DNA of 64,000 bases. Source: an uncultured Desulfatiglans sp. Its GTDB lineage: Bacteria; Desulfobacterota; DSM-4660; Desulfatiglandales; Desulfatiglandaceae. Under the pieces are notes generated by a model, which did no database searches, was not told the origin of the DNA, and saw only the letters and a program-made list of their open reading frames with translations. The first letter of the stretch is position 1. Every line of letters starts with the position of its first letter. The position numbers and the translations under genes were made by a program. The stretch covers positions 2,604,656-2,668,655 of the forward strand of contig LR026961.1 in NCBI GenBank assembly GCA_900498135.1, in the 5' to 3' direction. Shown piece by piece: positions 48,096 to 57,686 of this stretch.

Positions 48096-49109
48096 TCAGA
48101 TTCTTTTCGCCGCACCGATGGCCTGATTGACTTTCTGGGCGGTTTCGGCCTCGAGCTGGATGATCTCCATCGTTGTGCGCAGGTTACGCGACAGGCTTTC
48201 GATGATCGTTTTCATAAGTTCTAAGTGGGTTTCCGCGAGGGATTGAGTGAACTCTTGATCTGCCTTTACCTGATCCAGCGCGGCCTCTTTTTCCTGGGCA
48301 TCCGCTTGTGCGGTGTCCGCGTCATATTTCTTATAGGCTGCCTCACCCTGGAACGCCCCAACGATCGTGCCTCGGACCACGGGCGAAGATCCACTGCCCA
48401 CCGCCCAGAGGGCGCCTACGGTCGTGGTGAAGATGGCAATCGCCTTTCCCGCGTCCTCGCGGCTCATGTTGAAGGTCTTGGCGTAGCTTTCTACCATGGC
48501 TTTTTGGACCGCGGGGTCGTTCATGATTTCCGGTGCAAATAGGGCCGCGGCAGTGACGAGCCCTAACGGTCCGCCCCCGATAAGGAGCGGTATGGCGGTG
48601 GCGCTGAATAATCCGCCGGTAACAGGGTTTTCTTTGAAGGCTTCTTCCAGTTTCTTCCCTGCGTCTTCGAAGTCGCCCTTGAAAAAGGATTTGAGCACCA
48701 TGCCCAGGCGCCCGAAAAAGCCTGCTGATTGAATCTTGCTTTTCGCTTCTTCCAGCTTCTCCATCCACTCGTTGAATTTATCCACGCGCTCTGCCTGCCT
48801 GCGCTCCATCTCCCGGCGATGATGGTCGGCCATGATACGGCCGGTTTCGAGGGTTTGTTTGGCCAGGGAGTCCTGAAGCAGCAGAAGAGCGAGGGTCATG
48901 TCCGCCATATCGACAACCGGATGCTCGAGCACCGGCGGTGTGGGGCCGGCCGGCAGGGAGGGCGGATGACCGAAGGCCGGGGAACTGGGAGGATCCGTTG
49001 TCTTGAGGTGTGTTTTTAGAGTGGCTCCAGCCGGTGTTGCCGGCTCACGAGCGCTGTTTGGCGATACGCTACTCAAAGGGATGGCATGAACATTGTCGTA
49101 CGAAATCAT
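48096..49109 (-). CDS. sctE: T3SS large translocator SctE (YopB/IpaB-like)
   Basis: 337 residues from ATG 49109 with AGAGGTG upstream. A coiled-coil segment (RRQAERVDKFNEWMEKLEEAKSK fits this) leads to two hydrophobic regions, LFSATAIPLLIGGGPLGLVTA and AIFTTTVGALWAVGSG, then a second helical region ending in NQAIGAAKRI. The two-helix layout is that of YopB/IpaB pore proteins. It is the first gene of the translocon operon. The promoter should lie in the 250 bp between it and sctU. Confidence 0.75.
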   Translation of the reverse strand: MISYDNVHAIPLSSVSPNSAREPATPAGATLKTHLKTTDPPSSPAFGHPPSLPAGPTPPVLEHPVVDMADMTLALLLLQDSLAKQTLETGRIMADHHRREMERRQAERVDKFNEWMEKLEEAKSKIQSAGFFGRLGMVLKSFFKGDFEDAGKKLEEAFKENPVTGGLFSATAIPLLIGGGPLGLVTAAALFAPEIMNDPAVQKAMVESYAKTFNMSREDAGKAIAIFTTTVGALWAVGSGSSPVVRGTIVGAFQGEAAYKKYDADTAQADAQEKEAALDQVKADQEFTQSLAETHLELMKTIIESLSRNLRTTMEIIQLEAETAQKVNQAIGAAKRI

Positions 49110-49360
49110 TTTTCACCTCTGCAATAGGGAATCGGCAGTTTTTCAAGGGGAACCCGGATTACGCCGGCAATGAACATCCAAGCAAGAAACATACCGGTTT
49201 GAGTGGGTGCCATTTGATGCCTTCTGCGGATCAAGAGAGTCAGAATTTGCACAAAGATAGGGGCATCATGCATTGACGTTTGTGCGGATGAGACGTGTTC
49301 GTTCTGCTTTGATCATGCGTTGAAGAGGTCTCGAATGGTCTCGAAAGCCGATCAAAGCCC

Positions 49361-50404
49361 CTAACGTCCTTCCTTGATCTTCTTGACCCATCGCAAGACC
49401 TCGGCTACGGGTTGAATCAACGACTGGGGGATATATTGATCGAGGCGCCCCTGCTCGAAGAGATCACGGGCCAGCGGTATGTTCTCCATAATGGGAACGC
49501 CCTCCTTTCGGGCGACCTCGATCATACGCCTGGCGAGGAGGTCTTCGCCTTTGGCTGTAACGACCGGCAGTCGGGTCTTTTCCGGATCGTAAAAAAGAGC
49601 GATCGCCCGTCGCGTTGGATTGGTGATGAGCACGGTCGCCTTTTTGACCTTTTCGAGGGTGTCGGCCATGGCCAATTCGCGATGAAGTTCTCTCCGCCGA
49701 CCTTTCAGAATCGGGTCACCTTCCATTTCCCGGTACTCGCGCTTGACCTCTTCCCGGGTCATCATCAGCCTCTTGATATGCCGGGACCGCTGGAAAAAGT
49801 AATCCAGGAGCGCGACGGTCAGAAAGGCAGCGATGGTGCAGGCCGCCAGCTGTTTGAGAACATCGTTCAGGACGGCCAACAGGCCGCTCAGCCCGAAACG
49901 GGGCGCTAGCATCAGGGGGTTCACGGATTCCTTGATCACCACGCTGAACAGCAGGGTCAGGATCAAGACTTTGCCCGTCGATTTCAATAGTTCGACAAAA
50001 TTTTCGATGGAAAAGAGCCGCTTGAATCCGTCCACCGGGTTGAGTTTCGCCAGGTTCGGTTTGACAGGTTCCATCGCAAATAGACCCCCCACTTGAATGA
50101 AGTGACTCAGAACGAGCAGACCGAAAACCGCTCCAAGGATCGGCAGGGAAAGGCTGATAAAGGCTTGGAGGGCTCCGTCGAAAGTCCGTTTCAGGGCTTC
50201 GGTGAATGTCAGTTCATAAAAGCGGGGCGGCAGCAGGACCATTTCTTTTGCCCGTTCCAAGAAGGTATCATAGCCAGCCCACAGGACACAGAAGGCGGCT
50301 GTTATGGCTGCCGCGGATCCGATCTCCCTGCTTTTTGCGACCTGGCCCTTCTTCCTGGCGTCTCGCAGTCTTTTTGGGGTAGGATGCTCCGTTTTCGTTT
50401 GCAC
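49361..50404 (-). CDS. sctU: T3SS export switch SctU (YscU/FlhB family) with NPTR cleavage motif
   Basis: 347 residues from GTG 50404 with GGGAGGT upstream. Four membrane helices (about 30-200) follow the family start EHPTPKRLRDARKKGQVAKS. The cytoplasmic autocleavage site, NPTH in most homologues, reads NPTR: Asn262, Pro263, Thr264, Arg265, the same numbering as NPTH in YscU. The remainder (LPVVTAKGEDLLARRMIEVA) is normal. SctU switches export from early to later substrates after cleavage between Asn and Pro. The His-to-Arg change may alter cleavage rate. Confidence 0.94.
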   Translation of the reverse strand: MQTKTEHPTPKRLRDARKKGQVAKSREIGSAAAITAAFCVLWAGYDTFLERAKEMVLLPPRFYELTFTEALKRTFDGALQAFISLSLPILGAVFGLLVLSHFIQVGGLFAMEPVKPNLAKLNPVDGFKRLFSIENFVELLKSTGKVLILTLLFSVVIKESVNPLMLAPRFGLSGLLAVLNDVLKQLAACTIAAFLTVALLDYFFQRSRHIKRLMMTREEVKREYREMEGDPILKGRRRELHRELAMADTLEKVKKATVLITNPTRRAIALFYDPEKTRLPVVTAKGEDLLARRMIEVARKEGVPIMENIPLARDLFEQGRLDQYIPQSLIQPVAEVLRWVKKIKEGR

Positions 50405-50425
50405 TTCAGTCTAAATACCTCCCTC

Positions 50426-50607
50426 GCTGGTTTCCATCCGGAAATGGTCTTTTTGGCCAATCTCGGCGTCAATCTGCACGTTTGCTTGTGCGGCGACCAC
50501 TAGGTCGCCTCCGCGCAAGCGCTTGATTTCCTTGATATTGGCCAAAAATCCTCATTTCCGGATTGGAAACTGGGTTCTATAGGGAAATCATTTCCGGATG
50601 GATACTC
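50426..50607 (+). repeat. Palindromic interspersed repeat, copy D, inside the T3SS operon
   Basis: 182 bp with the same ends and core as copy C (GTTTCCATCCGGAAATGG, CTTTTTGGCCAATCTCGGCG, ATATTGGCCAAAAATCC, AATCATTTCCGGATGGA); the central palindrome is slightly changed (GCGACCACTAGGTCGC). It ends 21 bases before the sctU start codon on the minus strand, in the gap between sctT and sctU. As RNA it would fold into a long hairpin next to the sctU ribosome binding site. Confidence 0.88.
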
Positions 50608-50742
50608 GCTAGGCAAATGGGGTAGGCCTCCAAGGGGGGACCGTTTGTCTCTGGGATGAGCATGGACGCCCCCCGATGTCGTCGCGGTTCTCCGCAAAAG
50701 CGCCCGGTCGGGCCGAAGCGAATACCGGCCGGCCGGCGCATG

Positions 50743-51534
50743 CTAAACCGGGCCTTCTATGCAGGTCGACAACTCCTCGAGCAGGTGTTTGAATCCAAGG
50801 AATTCCTCCTCGAAATACACCTCGATAAACCTCACATAAAGGATCAAAAGAAAAACGGCTATCCCGCTTTTAATGGGCATGGATACGAAAAAGACATTGA
50901 GCTGGGGTGCAAAACGGTTGATGAGCCCCAGTCCTATTTCGCTGATGAACATGACGATCACGATCGGCCCGCCCAGGAGGACGGTCAGGCGCATGATGCG
51001 GTCCGCCTGCGCCAGAAAAAAATCGGAAAAGCCCGCCGTCAAATGCGGAAAAAAGGAAAAGACAGGCCATACGCGGTAACTTTCGTAGATCACGCCGAGG
51101 AGCAGTAAGAATCCTCCTCCTGAGAAGAAAAGGACAGTGATCAGTTGAAGCAGGAGTGTTCCGAGTGAGGAGGTCTGAGATCCGGAAATGGGGTCGAAAA
51201 AGGCTCCCATGCCGGCCCCGCGTTGATTGTCGATGAAAGTTCCTATGCCTTCCGCCGCCCAGAAGAGGACTCCGGCGAGGAAACCCAGCAGACAACCAAG
51301 AAACACCTCTTTGGCAACCAGCGCAACCAGCAGAGGATAAGCCGGCAAATTCCCTGCTGTAATAGGTGCCCCCATCGGATAGAGGATCAGGACGAACACC
51401 AGGGCGACGCTGTTGCGGGCTAGTCCTGGCATCACCTCCCGGTTCAGAAAAGGCAGGATGGAAAAAGCTGCCAGAAGCCTCGGGGTTAAAACCATGAAGG
51501 TCAGCAGGATCTGTTTTAGGGGAGTGATATCCAT
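50743..51534 (-). CDS. sctT: T3SS export apparatus protein SctT (YscT/FliR family)
   Basis: 263 residues from ATG 51534 (MDITPLKQILLTFMVLTPRL), which overlaps the sctS stop by one base. Longer starts would overlap sctS completely and add no family sequence. Six or more membrane helices; FIDNQRGAGMGAFFDP and SQTSSLGTLLLQ are typical SctT/FliR loops. With SctR5-SctS4 it forms the inner-membrane export gate. Repeat copy D separates it from sctU. Confidence 0.94.
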   Translation of the reverse strand: MDITPLKQILLTFMVLTPRLLAAFSILPFLNREVMPGLARNSVALVFVLILYPMGAPITAGNLPAYPLLVALVAKEVFLGCLLGFLAGVLFWAAEGIGTFIDNQRGAGMGAFFDPISGSQTSSLGTLLLQLITVLFFSGGGFLLLLGVIYESYRVWPVFSFFPHLTAGFSDFFLAQADRIMRLTVLLGGPIVIVMFISEIGLGLINRFAPQLNVFFVSMPIKSGIAVFLLILYVRFIEVYFEEEFLGFKHLLEELSTCIEGPV

Positions 51535-51842
51535 CAGCCGGTTATGGTCGGGAAGAGGGTGAAAAGGTTCTCCGAAAAGTGCAGGAGTTCCCAACCGACC
51601 CACCGCGCCGTAACGATCAGCGTGACGATGATGGCAATGAGCTTGACGGCGAAAGACAGGGTCTGATCCTGGATTTGCGTGACTGCCTGAAGCAGACTCA
51701 CGATAATGCCCACTACCGCGGCTACAGTGATGGCCGGCATGGACAGAAGCAGCACCAGTATCAAGGCTTGAGTTGTGCAATCGAGGATCGTCATGAAATC
51801 TGGAACCTCATCCTGTTGCATTTTATAGACGGTTTTCCCCAT
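51534..51842 (-). CDS. sctS: T3SS export apparatus protein SctS (YscS/FliQ family)
   Basis: Up to 102 residues; ATG 51794 (MTILDCTTQALILVLLLSMP) gives 86 residues, closer to the family length. Two long membrane helices separated by LLQAVTQIQDQTLSFAVK match FliQ/SctS. Four copies complete the SctRST gate. Its stop overlaps the sctT start. Confidence 0.93.
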   Translation of the reverse strand: MGKTVYKMQQDEVPDFMTILDCTTQALILVLLLSMPAITVAAVVGIIVSLLQAVTQIQDQTLSFAVKLIAIIVTLIVTARWVGWELLHFSENLFTLFPTITG

Positions 51843-51952
51843 CCTGATCCGAAGTCAGAGGCGTTTGCCTTTCCAAACACCGCCAGTAGCGCTCAATGGT
51901 CCACTGAAGGCCAAGTCATCCGGTGCGATGCCGTAAACGGCTGCGCGGTCCA

Positions 51953-52606
51953 TCAGCGATAGGTCAGAATAAGCCCGTGAATCAATTTCCCCCAACCGTC
52001 CAGCAGGACGAAGAGCAGGAGTTTGAACGGCAGTGAAATCGTCATGGGGGAGACCATCATCATACCCATAGCCAGAAGAATGTTGGAGATGATGAGATCT
52101 ATCGCGACAAAAGGCAGATAAAGCAGAAAGCCAATCTGGAAGGCCGATGTCAGTTCGCTGACGGTAAAGGCCGGTATGAGAACCATCAAGTCGTCGGGAT
52201 TGAGTGTTGCTGCCTTCTCTTTCGGCCAGATTGTCTTGGCCGATTCCACAAAAAAGAGGCGTTCTTTTTCTTTTGCATGTTTTAGCAGAAAGCGACGCAA
52301 GGGTTCTTTCCCTTCCACCGCTGCCTGAATGGTGGTCTTGAAATCCTTTTGGATCTCGTCTTGACGCTGCATCGCCGTCCAGCACTCATCCGCAACCGGT
52401 GCCATGATATAAAAAGAAAGAATGATCGCCAGTCCGTTGATGACCATATTGGGAGGAATCTGCTGGATGCCGAGGGCGTTTCTGAGAAGTCCGAATACGA
52501 CCACCAGTTTGACGAAAGAAGTCACCATCACCGCCAGGAAGGGGGCCAGGCCCAAAAAGGCGAGTGTTGCAATGACATACAGAATGTCAGGAAGCTCGTT
52601 CATCAT
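51953..52606 (-). CDS. sctR: T3SS export apparatus protein SctR (YscR/FliP family)
   Basis: 217 residues from ATG 52606 (or 52603). Signature SFVKLVVVFGLLRNALGIQQIPPNMVING is clear in two parts, followed by VLIPAFTVSELTSAFQIGF. It forms the pentameric core of the export gate. The start overlaps the sctQ 3' end by 20 bases. Confidence 0.95.
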   Translation of the reverse strand: MMNELPDILYVIATLAFLGLAPFLAVMVTSFVKLVVVFGLLRNALGIQQIPPNMVINGLAIILSFYIMAPVADECWTAMQRQDEIQKDFKTTIQAAVEGKEPLRRFLLKHAKEKERLFFVESAKTIWPKEKAATLNPDDLMVLIPAFTVSELTSAFQIGFLLYLPFVAIDLIISNILLAMGMMMVSPMTISLPFKLLLFVLLDGWGKLIHGLILTYR

Positions 52607-53720
52607 TGTTCTTTAGAAACGTCAAGACTCGGACGCCGATTCGGTTGGCCACGCCTACCAGTTCCCCCCAGCCGATCCGCTTCCCGTTGGCACGGATGGC
52701 AACTGGTTTGTCCAGAGGGTTCTCCAACTCGAAGGTGTAGCCCGGGTGCAGATGCATCAGTTCCCCAAGAGAGATGGTCTTGCGGCCGACCTCGAACGTC
52801 AGCCCGATCATGATGTCATTTATTTCTGCGGCAGGGACCTCATCGCTATCCTCGATTTTTTCGAAATCTTGGTCTTCGAGGTCGTCATCGGATTCGGCGA
52901 TTTCATCGAAATGGTCTTTTTCCATAAATCCTCTTACGAGTCTGCGCACTGTGACGGTGCGGCCGTTCAAATGAGCCTGAAAGGACAGACGGGGCGCAAG
53001 GCAGATCTCAACGCTTCCGTCGCCGCTCGGGGCATGTTCATCCAGTAGAATGACATCTCCCGGTTCTATTTCTCTGAGCCCGGAAAGTGTGAGGCGGGTG
53101 CGGCCCACGAGGAGGACTAACCTCAAGGGGATACCGTCGCATGCCATGCCAACCGTCCGGGGAATGTGTTCCAGCAGCGGGTCGATCCACTGGGACGCGT
53201 CCATTTCCAGATGCAGACGTCCCATGATGGTTTGGTTTTCATTCGTGATGCCGCCGCTTTCCGGCACGAACTCGAAATCCAGTTTTACAGGCCCTCGCGG
53301 AATACCAGTCGGCTTCCTTGTCTCATTAAAAACCTGTTCCCTGAAGAGGACCTGACGAACCTCCACACGCAGGCCGCTCCATGTCTCGAAACGATCGAAC
53401 AGATCTTCCAACGCCGCTTCGATCAATATTCCTCTTGTTTTTTCGGGCATCTCACTGAAAGTTTCCCAGTCGTATAGAGTTTCCGTCCAGCGGGGTGGAA
53501 AGCAGGGGCCGAGGCCCATCAGTACAGCGGATCTTTCTATTGAGAGTTTTAGGTATACCTCTTCCTGCAAGAGGTGGTTATGCGCTGGAAGTACAACACG
53601 ACAGGGATGATCTCCTAGCATGAAAAACAACTGGTCACACCTGCTGAAGATCTTGTTCAACAGAAAGATTGTTTCCTGAGAGAATGTTTCAATACGAAGG
53701 GCGACTACATCGTGTTTCAT
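52587..53720 (-). CDS. sctQ: T3SS cytoplasmic ring protein SctQ (YscQ family)
   Basis: 377 residues from ATG 53720. The C-terminal 75 residues form a SpoA (surface presentation of antigens) domain, IMIGLTFEVGRKTISLGELM...VAIRANGKRIGWGELV. A second SpoA-like domain precedes it. SctQ builds the cytoplasmic sorting platform with SctK and SctL. An internal start may give a separate C-terminal product as in YscQ; not resolved here. An acidic linker (about residues 265-300, SDDDLEDQDFEKIEDS) separates the two domains. Confidence 0.88.
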   Translation of the reverse strand: MKHDVVALRIETFSQETIFLLNKIFSRCDQLFFMLGDHPCRVVLPAHNHLLQEEVYLKLSIERSAVLMGLGPCFPPRWTETLYDWETFSEMPEKTRGILIEAALEDLFDRFETWSGLRVEVRQVLFREQVFNETRKPTGIPRGPVKLDFEFVPESGGITNENQTIMGRLHLEMDASQWIDPLLEHIPRTVGMACDGIPLRLVLLVGRTRLTLSGLREIEPGDVILLDEHAPSGDGSVEICLAPRLSFQAHLNGRTVTVRRLVRGFMEKDHFDEIAESDDDLEDQDFEKIEDSDEVPAAEINDIMIGLTFEVGRKTISLGELMHLHPGYTFELENPLDKPVAIRANGKRIGWGELVGVANRIGVRVLTFLKNNDERAS

Positions 53721-53835
53721 GTCTTTGTCACTGGTCCTATCGTGATTGAATCGGGCTCGTTCGATAGGCCTCTTTCAATCCCCCTGTTTAGAAGGCCATC
53801 GCACGACCGGCACCGCGTCGATCGTGTAAGTCTTC

Positions 53836-55173
53836 TCATTCGTTTTCCTGCGGATCATGTTGCCGGTGCTGATGACTCGATTGCCCGCTTGGTCGATCCT
53901 CCGGTGTTTCGGAGTAGTGGATGCTGACAGATATATTTTCTCCAATGCGGTTTTTCAATATGTGCGCGAGTTCTCCTGCGGCCGCTGAAAGCAGCGCATG
54001 GGCATCTGACGAGGTTGTCAGGAGACCCACCTGGAGGCTTCCCGCATCCATACGGATGCGGATCTCGGTATCTACGATATAGGCATCCTTGAGCGTGATG
54101 CGTACCTCTTCTTGTCCATCGGGCCTGTCCCGGAGTACCCCGATCCGATCGGCGATCTGATGAACCAGAACTTCCAAAGAGGTTTGCGCTTCGGTGGGAG
54201 GCAACTGCGACAAGACGGAGCCTCGGGTTGTCCCCAGGAATGAGGAAAGAATGGCCATTGCGACTCCGCCCGGGTCCATGGGCCTGTTTTCGGGCATTGG
54301 GCTGTCGGGTGACAGGGCCTGGGTCCTGCCAGCGCGGAAGAGGGGCTTTCGGATGACCGGTTCCGAAGAGTTGCCACACTGCATGGTGCTGCAATGAGAG
54401 GAGAGCTCCATTTTTTCAGTTCCGGGAAAAGCCTCTCGCCTCCCGGGCATGGAGGACGTATAGTTCGGTTTTCCTTTTTCAGGTCCGGAAAGGGGTCCTG
54501 ATGAAGATCTGTCGGTGTTCTCCATGGTGATCGGGTCCGCCCCTTCCTGAAAGGGAGGCCTGCCCGTGGGAGCACGGAAAAGGCTCATCGAGGGTTTCCC
54601 ATCACTGCCGGAGGTGATAGGGGGCAAGGCTGCAAACAGAGGGGTTGGTGCGACTGTCCGGTATTCATCCTGAAAACATTCTGAAAAGGTGGATCGGTAC
54701 ACCGAGTAAAGCGGGGGTTGAGGATGCGTTGCCGCAGCCTGCGAATACTGTCCTCGGCAGTCCGGGGAGCGGTGGCCGGAGTCCGGAGTGAATGCGTTTT
54801 CCGTGCCTGTGGCTTGATTAGGGAATACACCGTACGGGGTCGGTGAGGAGAGTTGAACAGGCGTATCCTGCAAATTTGGATGATGGTCAGAAGCCCTGGA
54901 GGAGGAAGCGGAGGGCTTTTTCCGATCAGAGGCAAAGCCATTATCCGTGGTGGGTTGACTGTGTGGTGCAATATCTCGGTCGTTTGGGGGCGAGGCCGTA
55001 TGAGCCGATGAGGCGCATTGCGGCGGGTGCTCGGACATGGCGGTTTGGAACCGCTCGATATCCGCGGCATCGAGCGGGGCATCGTATATTGGTTTTGCAT
55101 GGGGGATGCAACGGGTGCTTGCCGGTTTGTCCCATTTACAGCCTGTCGGGCCGGATGTGTTATGCCAATTCAT
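53836..55173 (-). CDS. sctP: T3SS needle-length regulator SctP (YscP/HpaP type)
   Basis: 445 residues from ATG 55173, overlapping the sctO stop by 14 bases; earlier starts read into sctO. Most of the protein is Pro/Ser rich and low complexity. The last 130 residues are folded (LEVLVHQIADRIGVLRD, ITLKDAYIVDTEIRIRMDAGSLQVGLL) and resemble the T3S4/FliK C-terminal domain. SctP works as a molecular ruler and switches substrates through SctU. A 445-residue ruler is close to YscP length. Confidence 0.78.
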   Translation of the reverse strand: MNWHNTSGPTGCKWDKPASTRCIPHAKPIYDAPLDAADIERFQTAMSEHPPQCASSAHTASPPNDRDIAPHSQPTTDNGFASDRKKPSASSSRASDHHPNLQDTPVQLSSPTPYGVFPNQATGTENAFTPDSGHRSPDCRGQYSQAAATHPQPPLYSVYRSTFSECFQDEYRTVAPTPLFAALPPITSGSDGKPSMSLFRAPTGRPPFQEGADPITMENTDRSSSGPLSGPEKGKPNYTSSMPGRREAFPGTEKMELSSHCSTMQCGNSSEPVIRKPLFRAGRTQALSPDSPMPENRPMDPGGVAMAILSSFLGTTRGSVLSQLPPTEAQTSLEVLVHQIADRIGVLRDRPDGQEEVRITLKDAYIVDTEIRIRMDAGSLQVGLLTTSSDAHALLSAAAGELAHILKNRIGENISVSIHYSETPEDRPSGQSSHQHRQHDPQENE

Positions 55174-55663
55174 GGGGATCCTCCATAAGGATGCGAATTC
55201 TGGAGCGCTGGAAGATCTCCATCTCGACCTCTTCCAGCCGTTCACTCTCCCTTCGCATGGCTTCTCTCAAAACGGCTTCGTACCCGTCTAACTTTTTCCT
55301 TTGCCTGACGGAGACGAAATAGGCCTTTTTTGCCTCATTCAGTGCCTCTTGCGCCGTCTGCCGATTGGTTTCCGCCTGTGCTGCAGATTCCTCCAGGATC
55401 ATCTCTTTTTCACGGAGCGAGTGAACCTGTCCTTTGAGGTCGGCCAGTCCGCGGACCGTCACACGCCGGTTTGTTATCTGGCGGAATAGACCGGATTCCT
55501 CTTCTATCCGCCAGGTGCGGTAGCTCTTCAGCCCTTCCTGTGTTCGCCGGACGTTCTCTTGGGTTTGCGCGTAGGTCGCTGCACGGTTTTTGAGCAGGTT
55601 AGCGGCAGAGCTCTCACGGAGATCTCGGACACGCAATAAAACGTCGAAGGAGGTGGTGCTCAT
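55160..55663 (-). CDS. sctO: T3SS stalk protein SctO (YscO family)
   Basis: 167 residues, a nearly continuous coiled coil with abundant Glu, Arg and Gln ([20 protein letters not shown]). Size, structure and place between the ATPase and SctP identify it as SctO, the central stalk of the ATPase. The start overlaps the sctN stop by 4 bases (ATGA). Confidence 0.88.
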   Translation of the reverse strand: MSTTSFDVLLRVRDLRESSAANLLKNRAATYAQTQENVRRTQEGLKSYRTWRIEEESGLFRQITNRRVTVRGLADLKGQVHSLREKEMILEESAAQAETNRQTAQEALNEAKKAYFVSVRQRKKLDGYEAVLREAMRRESERLEEVEMEIFQRSRIRILMEDPHELA

Positions 55664-57021
55664 TGAAATGCGATTTCCTTCAGCCGGGTCGCGGTGTCTT
55701 CAAAAGAAATCCGTTCGCTCGAATCCTGGCGCAGAAAACGGTTGATCGCTTCTATCTTGTGAATGGCCGTATCGGCCTCCGGGTCGGACCCTTCTCTGTA
55801 TTCACCGATTTTGACGAGAAGCTCGATTTCCTGATATTTTGCCAACAGTTCCCTCAGTCGGGCGGCGGCCGCCCTGTGATTGGCATCTACGATGCTGCCC
55901 ATGACGCGGCTCAGGCTTCCCGGGACGTCGACGGCCGGGTAATGGCCGGCGGCGGCCAACTTCCGCGACAGGACGATATGCCCGTCCAGGATGGCCCGCA
56001 TCTCATCGGCCACCGGTTCGTTTATGTCGTCGGCCTCGACAAGGATGGTGTACAATCCTGTGATGGAGCCCTTATCGGATTGCCCCGCGCGTTCGATGAG
56101 GCGCGGCAGAGTGGAGAAGACGGAAGGGGGGAACCCTCGCCGCGTCGGCGGTTCGCCTGCAGCGAGTCCTATTTCTCGCAGCGCGCGGGCAAACCGGGTT
56201 ACGGAATCCATCAGCAAGAGTACGCTCTTGCCCTGATCGCGGAAATACTCCGCTATGGTCGTTGCCACGTAGGCGGCCTTAAGTCGTTCCATGGCGGGCC
56301 TGTCGGAGGTCGAAACCACCGCTACCGCTCGCCGCATACCTTCATTACCGAGGTCCTTCTCTAGAAATTCACGCACTTCACGGCCGCGTTCGCCTATGAG
56401 GGCCAATACTTTGACGTCCGCTTCGGCGCCTTTGGTCAGGATTGCCAGGAGACGACTTTTCCCCACTCCGGCGGCTGAGAAGATCCCCATGCGCTGACCT
56501 TCACCGCAGGTGAGCAGTCCGTCTATCACCCTCAGCCCCATCGGCATCGGTTTTGTGATGAATCGGCGAGTCAGCGGGGACGGAGGCTCCGCGTAGACCG
56601 GGTAATGATCCTGGGCCTCAACCGGTCCAAGCCTCCCGGTGTCCATCGGATTTCCCAACCCGTCCAAGACCCTGCCAAGAAGTCTCGGTCCTACCGGGAC
56701 CGTGTGGTACTTGCCGCTCGGGATGACCTCCGTTGAAGAGGAGATTCCTCCGATCTCTCCAAGGGGGGTCAGCAGGGCCGCCTGTTTGGAAAAGCCAACG
56801 ACTTCCGCCTGCAGGCCCCTGTCTTCGAAAGGGTTCCGAAGAAGGCAGATCTCCCCGATCCTCACACTGGGGAGCACGGCTTTGATGATCGTTCCCAGGA
56901 CTTGAGTGACCCGACCCTTGATCTCCACGGAGACCGCCTCTTTCAAGGCGGCGGCAAGAATTTTGTCGACAGATTCCAAGGAGGGCGCGACGGTTTCTTC
57001 GTGCTGCACGAAAAACTCCAT
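55660..57021 (-). CDS. sctN: T3SS ATPase SctN
   Basis: 453 residues from ATG 57021. Walker [13 protein letters not shown] (Lys188) follows the YscN form; Walker B is [13 protein letters not shown], with [21 protein letters not shown] as the ATPase signature. The ATPase drives chaperone release and unfolding of substrates. Length and frame are intact. It lies 2 bases after the sctL stop. Confidence 0.97.
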   Translation of the reverse strand: MEFFVQHEETVAPSLESVDKILAAALKEAVSVEIKGRVTQVLGTIIKAVLPSVRIGEICLLRNPFEDRGLQAEVVGFSKQAALLTPLGEIGGISSSTEVIPSGKYHTVPVGPRLLGRVLDGLGNPMDTGRLGPVEAQDHYPVYAEPPSPLTRRFITKPMPMGLRVIDGLLTCGEGQRMGIFSAAGVGKSRLLAILTKGAEADVKVLALIGERGREVREFLEKDLGNEGMRRAVAVVSTSDRPAMERLKAAYVATTIAEYFRDQGKSVLLLMDSVTRFARALREIGLAAGEPPTRRGFPPSVFSTLPRLIERAGQSDKGSITGLYTILVEADDINEPVADEMRAILDGHIVLSRKLAAAGHYPAVDVPGSLSRVMGSIVDANHRAAAARLRELLAKYQEIELLVKIGEYREGSDPEADTAIHKIEAINRFLRQDSSERISFEDTATRLKEIAFQ

Positions 57022-57023
57022 GA

Positions 57024-57686
57024 TTACCGCTTGAGGGCGTTTATAAGGGCGCGCCGTATCGCTTCGATCTGGACGTCCACACCGGCGTCGACCACTCCCA
57101 TCTCCGTTTCCAGGATGCAGCCGCCTTCTTTCAGACGACCGTCCGGAACGACATCGATGAAGCGGATAGCCGGAAAATCCGTCATGATGTCGTTCAGTGA
57201 GGCGTTGAGACTGTCCGCTTCGGCCGGGCAGATCCTCAAAGAGACCTGTGGCTGATTTTTTGCGAAGGCCAGTACGTTTCGTACGACCTGGACGATCCGC
57301 TCCGCGGGGTCTATCTCTCCAACGATTTTCCGAAGGGCCGAAATGACTAATTCGACGGCTTTTTCTTCGAATTGTGCGAGATAACGTGCAGTGGCGGCGG
57401 CGGTTCCGACCATTTGCTCCGCCAACTGCATTTTCCCTTCCCTCAGACCTTCCCGGTAGCCCCTGGACTTTTCCTCCGCAAAGGCTGTTCGGCCCCGCGC
57501 GGTGATTTCTTCGGCGGCATCGTTGGCTTTGCGGATGATCTCTTCGGCCTTCAGACAGGTTGTATATTGACGAGCCTTGAGGACCTTTGTGCCTCGGGCT
57601 GTCCGAAGCCCTTCACGGTGGACGAGAAACAGGGGGCCCACTGTTGTGCCACCTCTTTCAGCAATATCTTCCGGAGTACCGACCAT
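57024..57686 (-). CDS. sctL: T3SS ATPase regulator SctL (YscL/FliH family)
   Basis: 220 residues from ATG 57686, chosen because AAGGAGG lies directly upstream; a longer frame exists but adds non-family sequence. Middle helical region [20 protein letters not shown] and the C-terminal [37 protein letters not shown] match FliH/YscL. SctL links the ATPase to SctQ. It begins within the sctK frame (136-base overlap). Confidence 0.9.
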   Translation of the reverse strand: MVGTPEDIAERGGTTVGPLFLVHREGLRTARGTKVLKARQYTTCLKAEEIIRKANDAAEEITARGRTAFAEEKSRGYREGLREGKMQLAEQMVGTAAATARYLAQFEEKAVELVISALRKIVGEIDPAERIVQVVRNVLAFAKNQPQVSLRICPAEADSLNASLNDIMTDFPAIRFIDVVPDGRLKEGGCILETEMGVVDAGVDVQIEAIRRALINALKR

